The notes beneath the pieces were generated by a model. That model did not search any database. It was given only the letters and a program-made list of their open reading frames with translations, and was not told where the DNA came from. DNA of 64,000 bases. Origin: Samsoniella hepiali. Its lineage: Eukaryota > Ascomycota > Sordariomycetes > Hypocreales > Cordycipitaceae. Of the stretch, positions 20,878 to 31,983 are shown in pieces. The first letter of the stretch is position 1. Each line of letters opens with the position of its first letter. The translations under genes and the position numbers were made by a program. The DNA is taken from the NCBI GenBank assembly GCA_001455915.2, contig LNDK02000006.1:62001-126000 (forward strand). The letters are read 5' to 3'.

Positions 20878-23083
20878 ATGTCTTTTTCAAAGTTTAAGTT
20901 GGATAAGAAACCGCCACGATCAACGCCTCTCCCAATCGCTCCCGCATGCCCTACGTCGGCAGTGTTGCAGAGCAAGCCAACGCCATACAACACAAAAAAC
21001 ACGGCAATGCCCCGAAAAAGTACGTCCTGTTTGGCCTGCAAAGCATCCAAAACTCGCTGCGAGACGCAGACCTCAAGGCCAGCGGGGCCATGTTCTAGGT
21101 GCCGGAGATTGTCAAAACGCTGTGTTTTTGATGCGAGACTGGCTGGAATAACTTCTTCAACCGCATCTCCGGCCCGATTATCACCAAGTTCTGGCACCTC
21201 ACGCGCGTCATCCCGCTGCGATGAAGCGTTTGATGATCGCAGCTCTCAAATACCGGCAGAGACATCGGAAACCCTGGCTGAAAGTACCCTTACAAAAGTC
21301 CGTAAAATACAGGTTGAAGCCTCTTCTGTTTTCCTAGGAGTCGCGAATCAATCCAGTATGTTTCATCTATTTCTATCGCCCGATGAAAAGAAACAGAGCG
21401 CTGACCTTGCAGATCTACGGCCATTACCGTCCATCGAGGATAAACAACTTCAGATCAAAATCAACTCTCTTATCACTCGAGAAGCCGCGCGAAGGGTTTT
21501 TTACCATTTTATGGATAGTTTTGCCCCCAAATGTCCAGCGGTGCTATTTCCTGCAGGGACGACTGTCGAAACTCTTGGTGAAACAAAGCCGGTCCTTCTT
21601 CTCTCCATCCTCAGCGTTGCCTCAGCCGGGTTCTGCCCTGTTGATCAGCAAGAGGCTTTAATTTTGGAATCAAAATGTGTCCTCGCCGACCGTGCTTTTG
21701 TCCGTGGAGAGAAGTCGTTGGAACTTGTCCAGGCGCTACAGGTTTCGACACTATGGTTCAGGGCTCCAGAAAGCTTCAAGCAGATAAACTTCAATCAGCT
21801 AGCCCGTGTCATGATTACGATGGCTATTGATCTAGATCTAGAGAATGCCGATTTCTCCCATACCATGACCGCTGAAACGGCTTGGGAGCGCGCCGAGCGA
21901 CAACGGGCGTGGCTTGCCTGCTTCATTATTTCAGAGAGGTAATTGTGCTACCCTAGTTTGCAGTCGCACGACTACTAATCATTATTAGCATTTCTCTCGT
22001 TTTACGGCAGTCAAAAATGCTAAGCTGGTCCTCAAATATGGAGGAATTACTGACGAGCCTGCAAAGCGCTCAAGTTTCGCCCTCTGACGAGTTCTTCTGC
22101 GAGCTTGTCAAATTAGAATTGGCTTATTACTCAATAGACCAACGCCTATTTCTCAGCAAACGCCAGCAATCAACATCTGCGCATAATGCTAGTGCTGGTG
22201 ATACAGCTGAACTTACGCTGCCCCCACCAGTCGATTGGGAAAGCTGCACTTTCAATGAGCTGCAAAGAGGTAAGCCACGCTTCATACACTTTTGCAACTA
22301 GTGTGGCAAGCAAACTCGGTATTGACGCACTTAGCTCTTATCAATTTCGGCCAATCGATAGCTGTACTATACGCACGCGAGCCTGCAATGCACCACAATC
22401 ACAACATCGGTGAATTTGCTGCTCCCTTTGCCTTGAAATCTCTCAAAACTTGCACTTTTATACACGCGCAAACAAGTGCTGCCGAACTTATCCTATTGCA
22501 AGAAATCATGACCGAGTCACACGCCCTACTAAACTGCTTTCTTGGAATATCTTTGGTCGACATGCTTGCTCTTCCACCACACATCTACGGTGGGCGCGTC
22601 ATATACTCACTAATCGTGTTATGTAAGCTTTACAAAGCAATAAAATTTTCGACAATCGACATGTCTGCGGTCCTGCCAGCTGAAAACATTCGCTTGGAAG
22701 AGTACTTGGAGCGTCTCGGCGCTGTCGCAAAAGACCTGATGATACGAGATGAACGAAATTGCCTCAGTAGATCGTTCCTCATTGTCGAGGAACTGAGAAA
22801 GTGGCAGCTTGAGGAGAGCAAGTCCACACAGTCGTGTCCAAATATGCGAAGCGGCTCAGGCTTCAGGAACAGTGATTCTGGCCAGCAAGCGCCTCTCAGT
22901 GCGCAGCCATACGTTGATCCAGGTTTGGGGGCCCATGATCAAAACACAGCAATTGCAGAGCAGTCTGCTACCCAATTGTTGCACTCTGAAGGGAGCGAGT
23001 CCTTGTTTTGGAACACTCAACTCAGTTGTGACTGGTTTCTCGACAACGCGTTCGACATAGTCGATATCGACATGCCACTTTGA
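20878..23083 (+). CDS. Zn2Cys6 transcription factor
   Basis: Three exons: 20878-21938, 21989-22269 and 22335-23083 (introns 50 and 65 nt); 696 residues. The binuclear zinc cluster is SCLACKASKTRC then CSRCRRLSKRC, six Cys in standard spacing, starting four residues after an internal ATG at 21007, which is an alternative start. The fungal-specific regulatory region follows, with FYHFMDSFAPKCPAVLFP and ERAERQRAWLACFIISESIS, typical of GAL4-type activators. An acidic, aromatic C-terminus (WFLDNAFDIVDIDMPL) may be the activation domain. It is convergent with the DHA2 transporter, and likely controls it, by position only. For the second intron two nearer acceptors also keep frame, giving introns of 32 or 41 nt, but 22334 gives a normal length. 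Confidence 0.88.
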
Positions 23084-23404
23084 GCTACAGTTTAAAAGCT
23101 ATATAATTAGACATTATGGCAGATAGTAATAGTAACTGCTTCTATTTTCGTTTTTTAAATATCTTTAATATTCTTCTAGCGGTAGAAGCTATCTAATACT
23201 GTACAGATAGTAATACAGTGTTGTGTAGGTAACTATACTCTTAATAGGACACAGTTGTGGCTGACGCCAACACGTAAGAAGGGCCCGACTCGGTACCTCA
23301 GCCCAGCCTCTGCCACAAAGCCCCCCTTACAGGAGCCTTGGCCAATTGGACAATGAGAATTGAATTATTGTTGCGACAAGTTAGATGCCGTTCGTCGACG
23401 ACTG
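23084..23404. other. Convergent intergenic region, AT-rich
   Basis: 321 bases between two convergent stops. 23090-23250 is A/T-rich with TA steps; nothing else is seen. Confidence 0.5.
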
Positions 23405-25409
23405 TCAAGCAATATTGTCAACTTTCTGCGTATTGGAGTTTTTCTTGACAGTTCGCCACTCGACACCGACTGTACCCACGATAGAAATGCACGCGAGTGC
23501 CAATGCAACGATACACGTCTGCACAAAAGCATCATTATACACATCCAAGACTCGATTGAGAATCGCTGCTTCGCCCGGAGCGATATCCTTGATCGTTTGT
23601 TGAAGTTCTGTGGCGCCGGAATTCAGAACCACCGAGTAATCAATCTCGGGGACTCTCTCGCGCATGCCAGAAATTATGTGGTGATTGAAAACATTCTGCG
23701 CAGCGGAAATAAATATGGCACCACCCAAGGAACGCGCTAGAACAACGAGGGATGTGCCAATGGCAACATCTTTCTCGGGCAAAACTGTCTGGACGGCAAT
23801 ATTGGGAAGCTCTAGGCCAAGACCCGCGCCAGCACCAAATACGATCTGAAAACCAAGCCTAAGCAAGCGTCAGTTAAGTCTCAGGGGCAAATCTGTTAAT
23901 GCAAGAGTTGAAATCAACATACCACATGGAAATAGGAATGTTGACAAGGAACAACAAGAAAATTCCGGCTCCGATTGACATAACAATGGCGCCCACAATC
24001 ATAAACGGCGTGTAGTACCCGACGATTGTGACGCCTATTCCACCAGCGATGGCAAATACAACTATAAACAATTAGCAGATCTCCATTACAACAAGATGAA
24101 ATTTATTTGCGGAGGTATACCTACCGACGCTGAGGAGTAAAGGCAAGTTGTGGATACCAGATTGGGAGGCAGTATCGCCTTTGATGCCCTGAAACCTGCG
24201 CTTCATTAGTTGGCAAAACCTCCTATTTTCTCAACGCTACTTACCAAATAGGCAAATAATAAATTGGTATCACGAACGCGGCGCTTGCCGCAAAGATGTA
24301 AAATGTCGAAAAGGCTACCGATCGCTGTCGTGCAATACGAAGGGGTACTGTGGCGTCGTCACCCATCTTCCACTGCGAAAACACCCAAGCGACGCTTGAT
24401 ACGCCAAAGACAGTCAGCAAAGCAATCACACGGCCGTCACTCCATGGATATTTGCTGCCTCCCCATTGAAGCGCAATCAACAAACAGATGATACTAGCGA
24501 CAAATAAAACAGTTCCGATGGGGTCAAACTGTTGTATGACAGATCTCCAGTCACCAGCTTTCGCGTGCTGTGGTCGAGATGGTGAGAGAAAGAAAATGAT
24601 ACATGGAATGGCTACCACTCCAATTGGTAAATTAACTGAGAACGATTTGTCAGTCTTGCATCAAGATCCAAGCACAGGTCCGTGTAACGTACTGTAGAAA
24701 CACCATCGCCACGAGACGTGACCTATGATGAGAAACTGTCAGCATTCATCCTCGCAAGTATCTACTTCACAAAATATCCATGCAACTAAAGAGTGCTCAC
24801 TTGTAAATGCGCCTCCGAGGAGAGGCCCAACCACGCTCGCCACGCCCCACACGGCTCCAAGTATGCCTGTGAACGCAGGTCTCCTCGCCAGCGGAACCGA
24901 CTTTGCAATGATGATGAGCGCTCCGGAGAAAACGCCGGACCCCCCTATACCCGCAATTGCTCGTCCAACAATCAAGGCGATGGAATTAGGGCTTGCGCCA
25001 CATATCGCAGATCCCACTTCGAAGATCAGAACCGCAGCCACAAAGGTCCATTTGATGGACAACAGCGTGTAGAGCTTGCCAAAGAAGAGTTGAAAGCTGC
25101 ACGTGGTGAGGAGGTATGCGCTTCCGTACCACCCAATGTCTTCAATGCTATGGAACTGCGATGTAATTGTCGGAATAGCTGTCGCAATGATAGTTTGATC
25201 CTACGGGCAGTCAGCGCCGACGATTTTGTAGACCACGGCCACAGAAATGGTGTACTCACCAAGGCGACAAGGAAATTTGTGAGGCAGAGAGCTGTGAAAA
25301 TCAAGACGAGTTTCAACCCAGTCGGGTATTCAGGCTCCTGATCAGCATCATCATCATGCGGGTTTCCGTTCTCGCGGTGCGGCGACTTCTCCCTGTACTC
25401 GATTTCCAT
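23405..25409 (-). CDS. MFS multidrug-type transporter, DHA2 family (14 TM)
   Basis: Seven exons on the minus strand: 25409-25260, 25200-24801, 24722-24693, 24635-24245, 24195-24125, 24061-23923 and 23858-23405; 544 residues. TM1 ends FLVAL|DQTIIATAIP, the DHA2 D1 motif LDxTIVxxALP split by an intron. GRAIAGIGGSGVFSGALIII is motif C-like, and SHVSWRWCFYINLPIG, assembled from a 30-nt exon, is the family hallmark between TM5 and TM6. The remainder has eight further hydrophobic segments and ends with VALALACISIVGTVGVEW. The family exports toxins and metabolites by proton antiport at the plasma membrane (GliA, Tri12, AflT type). It is divergent from the truncated monooxygenase at 25988 and convergent with the Zn2Cys6 gene. 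No lesion is seen. Confidence 0.9.
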
Positions 25410-25987
25410 GGCTGCCACTGTTGGGTGGATTTGCGAATGTACTGAAAACGAAATAAGGCGAGAGACTTTGAACAGAAGCTGTTTCAAGAGCTCAAAGAAA
25501 GCACAGAAGATCTTGATACTTTAAAGCTTTTCACGCACTGGCCATGCCTTTCCTCATGTATCAGAGAAGGGCCTCCCTGCGGCTTTCGGTAGCCCGATTA
25601 CTGGATTTGGTGAATCGTCGGGATTGAATCGGAGCTCCCGGTTAGAGAAGCACCTCCGATTGGTTCAAAAGATTCCCCTTTTGGACAGCCTTCGATTGTA
25701 TGGACATTGATTGGCTAGCCTTGCAAGTCGCCAACTTTTGGCTCGGTGCTTGTGGGTCTATCGTTCAGCGCATACCCCCCGAGACGGTTCCGCTGCGTTT
25801 GCCAATGCGTGTGAGTTGCGTCGATGACGTCTGAGAGTCTCTTAGACCCGAAACATTCTTGGCGGTTGCGCTATCTCTACGGGCGAACCGACTAGAAATC
25901 CGGACTATGCGCCGTCCTAGATGCTTCCGCCGCTAATAAAGTTGCAGCGCCTACAGACCGCTGCCCCAATTAGCGCTGCTCAAAGCT
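25410..25987. promoter_or_regulatory. Divergent promoter region of DHA2 transporter and monooxygenase relic
   Basis: 578 bases between divergent starts. It includes GC-rich stretches and the segment TCGTCGGGATTGAATCGGAG near 25615. I see no certain regulator palindrome. Confidence 0.4.
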
Positions 25988-26111
25988 ATGGCAAGCCTGC
26001 GAATTTTGATATCAGGCGCCGGCATCGCTGGCCCCGCGTTCGCGTTCTGGGCAGCTCGCCTCGGGCATACATGCTCAATAGTTGAACGATCCCCTGAGCC
26101 GGGCGTACTCA
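25988..26111 (+). pseudogene. FAD-dependent monooxygenase, N-terminal 41 residues only
   Basis: The start MASLRILISGAGIAGPAFAF gives the Rossmann GxGxxG FAD-binding motif, followed by WAARLGHTCSIVERSPEPG with the Glu that binds the ribose. This is the beginning of TetX/PHBH-like flavin monooxygenases. After residue ~41 homology stops and the frame runs to a stop at 26197 without the expected GQxIDxRG segment. No further part of the enzyme is found downstream. It lies head-to-head with the DHA2 transporter, a common arrangement in fungal resistance and metabolite loci. It is a truncated relic. Confidence 0.7.
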
Positions 26112-26907
26112 ATCGTGCAAGACGGCAAAGGCATTTCTACATTGGACAATTTGAATGTCGATTCCCACCCTACTTGGTCCCAGATCTCCGTTTTTGACGT
26201 GGGTACAAGTGCGCCAGATTTTGCTGTACACAGGGCAAGAGGATAATAAAAGTAAAGGGCTGCTGAGCTTTGGTTGGTGCTTGCACAATTTTTTCTGTAT
26301 TATACTAGTTTGACTATTCATGTGGGCCAATTGGAGAACCAACTGCGAAAAATCGCGATTGAGCTTCAAACGCTGAATAATGATACCAGTCAGATGAGGA
26401 TGAGTGAGGCTTTTTTGGGAGGCGTTTTGCAGCCTTTCTACTGGCTCTGGGCTTTGCATGTGACTTAATTTATTTGTGCCACCTCAAAAAGAAGGGGAGA
26501 AGGCAGCAATGCCAAGGTTACTTATTTTCTCTTACACTATATTCTGTCTACATGTTAATTGGAAAGCAAAACAACACTATAGCATTATGACAGAACAACC
26601 ATCCCCGTCCGCCCCACGCGCGAGCGCCTCGGGCGAAAGCACCAGTTATCCGACCACCGAAGAGATAAATCCCCCAGTAAACGGCCATTTACAACGCATC
26701 ACATGGCGTTTTATACACCCTCTGGAGACTGTAATTACCGTCTTAGAGGATGTAGCCTATCCCCTGGGTTCGCCGCGTCCATACCATCAACCCAGCCAAC
26801 ATAGCGAGGGCCACTATAACCTTCACTAAATTTCACAAGAACCAATCACAACGCTACCAATATCTTTAATTAACGTAGAATGCTAAGAATGGGACGCTTG
26901 GTATAGT
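26112..26907. other. Spacer with a doubtful short frame
   Basis: A frame from ATG 26587 to 26829 (80 codons; MTEQPSPSAPRASASGESTS) is proline/serine-rich at first and then RITWRFIHPLETVITVLEDV. It has no known domain; it could be a 5' exon of the next gene. I would not call it alone. Confidence 0.3.
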
Positions 26908-27255
26908 ATGATGATCTCGGATTATAATGGTGAGGAGGAACTTATATACGACGATGACTTCTGTCCGCCTCTGAGCCTAGTGCTAGTGGTGACTGCTTCC
27001 CCGGAGAAGGGGTATGTAACTGTTCATGATTACATCACTCAGATGTGGCCGTGGTTGTTCAAGCATCGATACATGATTATCAAGTCAGAGGGCCTAGAGG
27101 AGGTTGAGCAGTTGCTAGAGACCGAGTGGGTAATTGATATGGGTGGCGTCGGATCGGTGGCCCTTTGTGAGAGACAAAGTTGGCCAGAGGTTCAAAAGAA
27201 TGCTGCAGCGAGGATCATGAGAGAAAGAGAGGGAAAAAGGTTGCCCGGCGAGTGA
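26908..27255 (+). CDS. Small hypothetical protein
   Basis: A 115-codon frame starting MMISDYNGEEELIYDDDFCP. It has the look of a folded small protein: PLSLVLVVTASPEKGYVTVH, DYITQMWPWLFKHRYMIIKS, then EWVIDMGGVGSVALCERQSW and a basic helix. No motif allows a function. Codon use is GC-balanced and unlike the AT-rich surroundings, which supports coding. It could be the 3' exon of a longer gene beginning near 26587. Confidence 0.4.
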   Translation: MMISDYNGEEELIYDDDFCPPLSLVLVVTASPEKGYVTVHDYITQMWPWLFKHRYMIIKSEGLEEVEQLLETEWVIDMGGVGSVALCERQSWPEVQKNAAARIMREREGKRLPGE

Positions 27256-28633
27256 GCTACGTGGAGGGTCTGATGCTAGGTATAGTGACCGTCGTCTTTT
27301 CATTGTGAAGTTGTGAGTTGATAAAGGAAGCATAGAGTGGCCCTTTTAAGCTTGAAGATGCCGCTATTTATGTCCGCTCATGTATATCATCAGCTTTGCC
27401 AGCCGCAGGTCTGGACCTGAAGCTCTTAGCCCACGTCAGAGAGTTGCTGTGTCGTGCATGAACTCGGATAATAATGGTATTATTCTAAAGTTCGATGCAT
27501 CATGTCTCGATTGTCAAAGAAGTACCGCCTTCAACGCATTTCCTACCGTCTTGGAATTGATAAGTTGTGGCAATGCGGCTGGTGATATAGTTCACCACCC
27601 AATTCAGGTGGTGGCACCCGCTTGGTGACACTGCGCCAACAAGAAAAGAATATACAAAAGCCAGCAAAAGGAAATAGACTGCTCCATAGACAACATGGCA
27701 ATTTTGTAGTACCGTTGAATCGCTCTGCTGCTGATAAATCAGGAACCTTATTGCCACGACTACAGCTGACTAGCGCTGGCGTTGTAGTGCCATCAGCGAT
27801 CTAGTAGCGCTAAAGACCATTAAAGGCCGCTACAACCATCCGGAAGCTCACCTATAACCGATTTGCCTGCAGAATGTGTCATCGCCTCCAACTTGGCAGT
27901 TTTCCAAGGAGTATAGAGTACAGTACCAGATGGTGGAATTTGTTAAAAAGGAGGACAACTTTGAAACAGAAGAATCGACGATCCTATGAATGCTGCCGTC
28001 GTATTTCTGGCCTGGCTTGGTTGACAAGCATAGAACAGCTAGAACAACCAACGAGTCAGGCAGCTTGGCTATGGTACTGTGCACATTGGTCCGAGCCCGA
28101 AAAACACTCTTTCAATCAATTCAATCAATTCAACCTGCCTTTGAAGTTGATGGATTCAAATCCATCGCTGGAGCTTCCACGTTGACCGCTGGTTGAAATT
28201 CGCACGTACCTTGTAGGGTAGTGCCGCAGCTCGTACCAGGCGGGGCACTGAAACTTGTCAGAGGTGCTCTGTATTCACCCTCTGGAAACGACAAGCATGT
28301 GGCGCGGCGCTATTGTGGCGTCGGCCTTGTTGGCTTGCCCTGAAGCTCCCAGCTCCCAGTGCTTCAGCTTATCCATCCCTGTGCTTCTGCATCATTGTAC
28401 AGCGCCGCGATCTCTCATTCATCGAAAGAAGTGCAGCACCGCCAGGAGTCAAAAATTGCGTTGCATCGAATTAACCCTCGAACTCCGTTTGCTATTCCCA
28501 AGTCGGTCCAGTTCTGCTGCCCCTCTCGACCTTCTCCAATCTAGCCACCACGCCACCTGTCATTTCATCACTTGTGTTGGGCAGCGCACCCGCAAGACAG
28601 TGAGGCCCAGCATACATAGATAGCAAGACCGCC
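27256..28633. other. 1.4-kb spacer
   Basis: No gene can be supported on either strand. The last ~300 bases before 28634 are pyrimidine-rich and are the probable promoter and leader of the UBX gene. Confidence 0.5.
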
Positions 28634-30196
28634 ATGTTCTTCCAAGGCACAATCCAGGAAGGCATATCTACGGCTGTCGGTCAGCAGAAGCTGTTGCTGT
28701 GCTTCGTAACAGGTACGGGAAGCTCACTCTGAGCCAGGCAGCTATGTGACGCAACTCTGACCAGCCACAGATAACAACGACGAGAGCGAAACCTGGGAGA
28801 CTGAATATCTCCAAGATGAATCTGTTTGTATTCATGAAAGATGCGGCATAAATTTTTATATTAATCCCGCATAGGTCAACGACTTGATTGCCACAAAAGC
28901 AATCGCGCTGCGCCTCCAGGCAGGCTCTGACGAGGCTGGCTATCTGGCTCAAATCTTTCCACTGCCCAAGACACCAACCATCGTTATTATGAAGCATGGC
29001 GAGCTCAAAGAGTATATCGCTTCGGGAACTACCAAGGACGATTTTCTCCGACGACTAGCCACCGCCTTTTCGGCAGGCAAAGCTGCCGCGCACACGCCTG
29101 CGCCGTCAACACCCGCAGCTGGTGCTGCTGGTGCTGCCGCAGTCTCCACGCCAAACGTCGCATCGCCAGCACTGCAATCATCTTCGCAACCCTCTGGGAG
29201 CCCAGAATCAGACGGGTCCGAAAATGTGCGGCGTATTCTTGCCGAGAGAGCGGCAAAGGCTCAGAAGGCAGCAGCTGCACATCAAGCCAAAGAGGTCGAG
29301 ACTGCCGCCGCCACCGCCACATCCGCTGCCAAGGGTAAAGGCAAAGCTGTGGTAGAAGCAGCAGCAGCTCCAGCCCAGACGGATGCTCAAAGAGAGGCCA
29401 CTGATCTGATCAAGAAGAAAAGGGCACAACAAAACGATGAGCGTCGCAGGATTCTGAAACGGATCGAGGACGACAAGGCAACCCGCCGCGAGCTGGCTGC
29501 GCACCGCGAGAAGCAAAGGGAAGAAGGTCGTGCCGCCGCAGAGTTGGAAGCAAAGGAACAGCAGCAAGCAAGAGCTGCGTCTAGAGCAGGCCCAAACAGC
29601 GCAAGCGGCGTTGCCGCAATCCAAGTACGGCTATCGGATGGCTCCTCACTCAGAAATAAGTTTCAGGCCACCGAGAACATCAAGGACATCCGAACTTGGG
29701 TTGACAAGGAACGGTCTGATGGACAAGGCCCGTACTACTTTAAGCAGATTCTCACGCCGCTGCCCAGCAAGAACATTGACACCACTGAAGAGGGCAAATC
29801 TCTTCGCGAACTGGGGCTGTCTCCTTCGTCTACGCTTCTCCTGATTCCGATTCAGCGATTCGCCGCGGCCTATGAAGCACAGTGCCCTTCGAACGGCTTT
29901 TTTCCCCGCCTTCTCGCACTCCTTTTCAGTTTTTTCACCTGGCTCATGGGCCTCATTGGCCTCGGTAGCGCGGCTCCCCAGCCAGAGGTGCCAGCCCCCA
30001 GCCAGCAACCCGCCAACACGGCGGCTGCTCTGCGAAACCAGCGTGTTCAGGCATTTCAGAACCCAAACGACAGACGGGGTGATCAACAACTCTACAATGG
30101 CAACTCGGTACGTGCGTTGAAAATCTGCAATGACGCTGCATCCCTAACATGCCGCAGCTGAATTTCGAGCCTCGGCCCGATGAAGATGAGAGTTGA
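28634..30196 (+). CDS. UBX-domain protein, UBXN4/erasin-like, membrane-associated
   Basis: Four exons: 28634-28712, 28771-28823, 28875-30107 and 30158-30196; 467 residues. The N-terminus MFFQGTIQEGISTAVGQQKL through FPLPKTPTIVIMKHGELKEY is a thioredoxin-like UAS-type domain (~1-110). A low-complexity Ala/Ser/Pro segment and a charged coiled coil (RRRILKRIEDDKATRRELAA, ~200-280) follow. The UBX domain (~290-370) runs from AIQVRLSDGSSLRNKF to SPSSTLLLIPI. After it, LLALLFSFFTWLMGLIGLG (~390-408) is a hydrophobic membrane segment. UBX domains bind Cdc48/p97, and UBXN4 acts at the ER membrane in ERAD; this role is inferred from architecture. Intron 2 uses a GTTTGT donor. Confidence 0.9.
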
Positions 30197-30517
30197 GAAA
30201 CCGAGCTCGGCCCTCGCATTGTGTTCTGAGTTGGAGCGGACTGCTTGAATATTATACAAGTTTGTAAAAATCAATGCCAAGCATATGTCAAATTCCTTAT
30301 TGTACATTGAGCACCTTGTCGCCCAGGACGCGATGCCACATGCTCACCAGCCTTCAATTCTTGACATTTTTGATGTTTGCCCCCTTCTTTTTCTGTATTT
30401 AAAATCAACCGATTTATTTGCATCGTGTGTCGCTCTATGCTTCGATCTCTATGCATTTAGGAAATGATCCTGTTCTCCATTGTTCGGTTCGCTGGCACCC
30501 AGGCGCAAGGGTCTAAT

Positions 30518-31121
30518 CTAGTATGGGCTGGCAGCGGCCTGGCAGGCCTTGAGCTGCTCGAGGTACCAGTTGCAGATCTGCATGTTGCCGCCATTGTCGT
30601 CCATGCACTTGGTGAAGCTCTGGACCGCGCCGCCGCAGTTGTTCTGCTGCTGCTGTGGCTGATAGTCCTGCTGCTGGGCCTGGACCTGCTGGGGGGCCGG
30701 CTCCGACGAGCCGCCACCAAAGAAACCGCCGAGGGCATGGCCGATAGAGGAACCAACAGCGACACCGCTGGGATGAGTTAGTCTGCAGTCTCCTTTTCGG
30801 GGGGTCAAGGCCTTGGTGCTAAGCAGAGAGGATCGAGGACTTGGAAAATGCACTTTCCGGAGTGACTCCTTCAAGCACACGACTCCCAAGCAACATGACT
30901 CCAGATTTTCGGGGGGATAAAAGCACTTACGCAGCAGTACTGGCCATCTGGCCAAACAGACCGGGGCCCTGCGACTGCGCAGGAGCCTGCTGGTATTGCT
31001 GAGGCGGCGCGGCCATGGTGGTGGCTGGACGAGCCTGCTGGGGCGTCGACGCAGGGGCAGCGGCGGTCGGGCGAGTAGGAGCGCGCGCGGGCGCACGAGC
31101 AGAAGAACGTTGACGAGGCAT
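30518..31121 (-). CDS. CHCH-domain mitochondrial protein, Mix17/CHCHD2-10 family
   Basis: Two exons: 31121-30931 and 30767-30518; 146 residues. The start MPRQRSSARAPARAPTRPTA is a basic, Ala/Pro-rich presequence-like N-terminus. The middle GVAVGSSIGHALGGFFGGGS is the glycine-rich hydrophobic segment of this family. The C-terminal CHCH domain has twin CX9C motifs: C-GGAVQSFTK-C and C-NWYLEQLKA-C. Such proteins enter the mitochondrial intermembrane space and are oxidised by Mia40. A Gln-rich spacer (QVQAQQQDYQPQQQQ) precedes the domain. The gene is convergent with the UBX gene (321 bp between stops). Confidence 0.92.
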
Positions 31122-31680
31122 TATGAGTTCGGGTTGTTTGTGGGTGGTTAGAGGGGGGAGGTAATTGGCGGTTTCGAGATGCTGGTATGAGAAAAAGAAG
31201 GGTTACTGGGATAGGTGACTGGAGAAATGGAAGGTCGGGGAATGGTAATCCGCAAGGACCGGTTGGATGGTAGCGAGACGTGGCCAATCAGGACTGGTGC
31301 CTGGCCCACTCAGGCCATTGACAGGATGGATGGCTGCAGATGCAGTCTTCATCACTACCTACATGTACACAAGCAGAAGCGGACAGAAATTAAACGCAAA
31401 TATCCATCTCGTTGATTTTCTCTCTCCTCTATTCTTTCAGTGCGCACATGTATGACTTTGGTGGCAAGATAGCTCTCTAGGCTTGTGTCTGTAGCTGCCG
31501 AGATGGCCCAGCAAACAAAATCGAATACCACCCCGGACTCATTTTGTTCACGCATTCCGAATCTCTCCTACTGAACTCATCACCCTTTGGCTACTAAACA
31601 ACCAGCAAAATCACGCCCCACGGCGACTGGTATCGGCTCGTGCGGCCCCCCACCGCCGCCGCAGCCGTGTGCCCGCGCCA
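31122..31680. other. Intergenic region
   Basis: Promoter side of the CHCH gene and 3' side of the next minus-strand frame. No other gene is seen. Confidence 0.4.
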
Positions 31681-31983
31681 TCAGGGTCCGTCGTAGCAGT
31701 CTTCGCAAATCATGCGGATGACGTAGCCCTGGGTCAGGTAGACGGGCGGCAGGAGATGACAGCACCTGGTTGAGCCCGTCGGCGTCTGCGACGCGCCGCA
31801 CAGCAGCGTCTCTTCGTGGACAATGTGGCCGCAGACACCGCGAAAGGTGTAGACGCCGCAGACGCAATGCCCGCGCATCTGCAGAAACAGCCGCGCCCAC
31901 GTCCGGAGCCCCGCGTCGATCTGGAAGATGTTGATCTGCGTAGGAGGCAGTGGCGGCAACTGCGGCTGTGGATGCGAATCCAT
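31681..31983 (-). CDS. Small cysteine-rich protein A (paralogue of 33008-33280)
   Basis: A 100-residue frame from ATG 31983, MDSHPQPQLPPLPPTQINIF. A core of nine Cys and two His follows: GHCVCGVYTFRGVCGHIVHE, then LLCGASQTPTGSTRCCH, and GYVIRMICEDCYDGP at the end. The pattern CxCGxYxFxGxCGHxVxExxLxCG...TPxG...C...GYxV...CxxC is shared with the frame at 33008-33280, which supports both being real. Cys/His spacing suggests two small zinc-binding knuckles. There is no signal peptide. I do not recognise a named family. Confidence 0.6.
   Translation of the reverse strand: MDSHPQPQLPPLPPTQINIFQIDAGLRTWARLFLQMRGHCVCGVYTFRGVCGHIVHEETLLCGASQTPTGSTRCCHLLPPVYLTQGYVIRMICEDCYDGP

Noticed and set aside
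22270..22310. Introns of 32 or 41 nt in the Zn2Cys6 gene
   Set aside because: Both keep the frame, but the acceptor at 22334 gives a normal 65-nt intron and a more typical ALINFGQSIAVLYAREPAM join.
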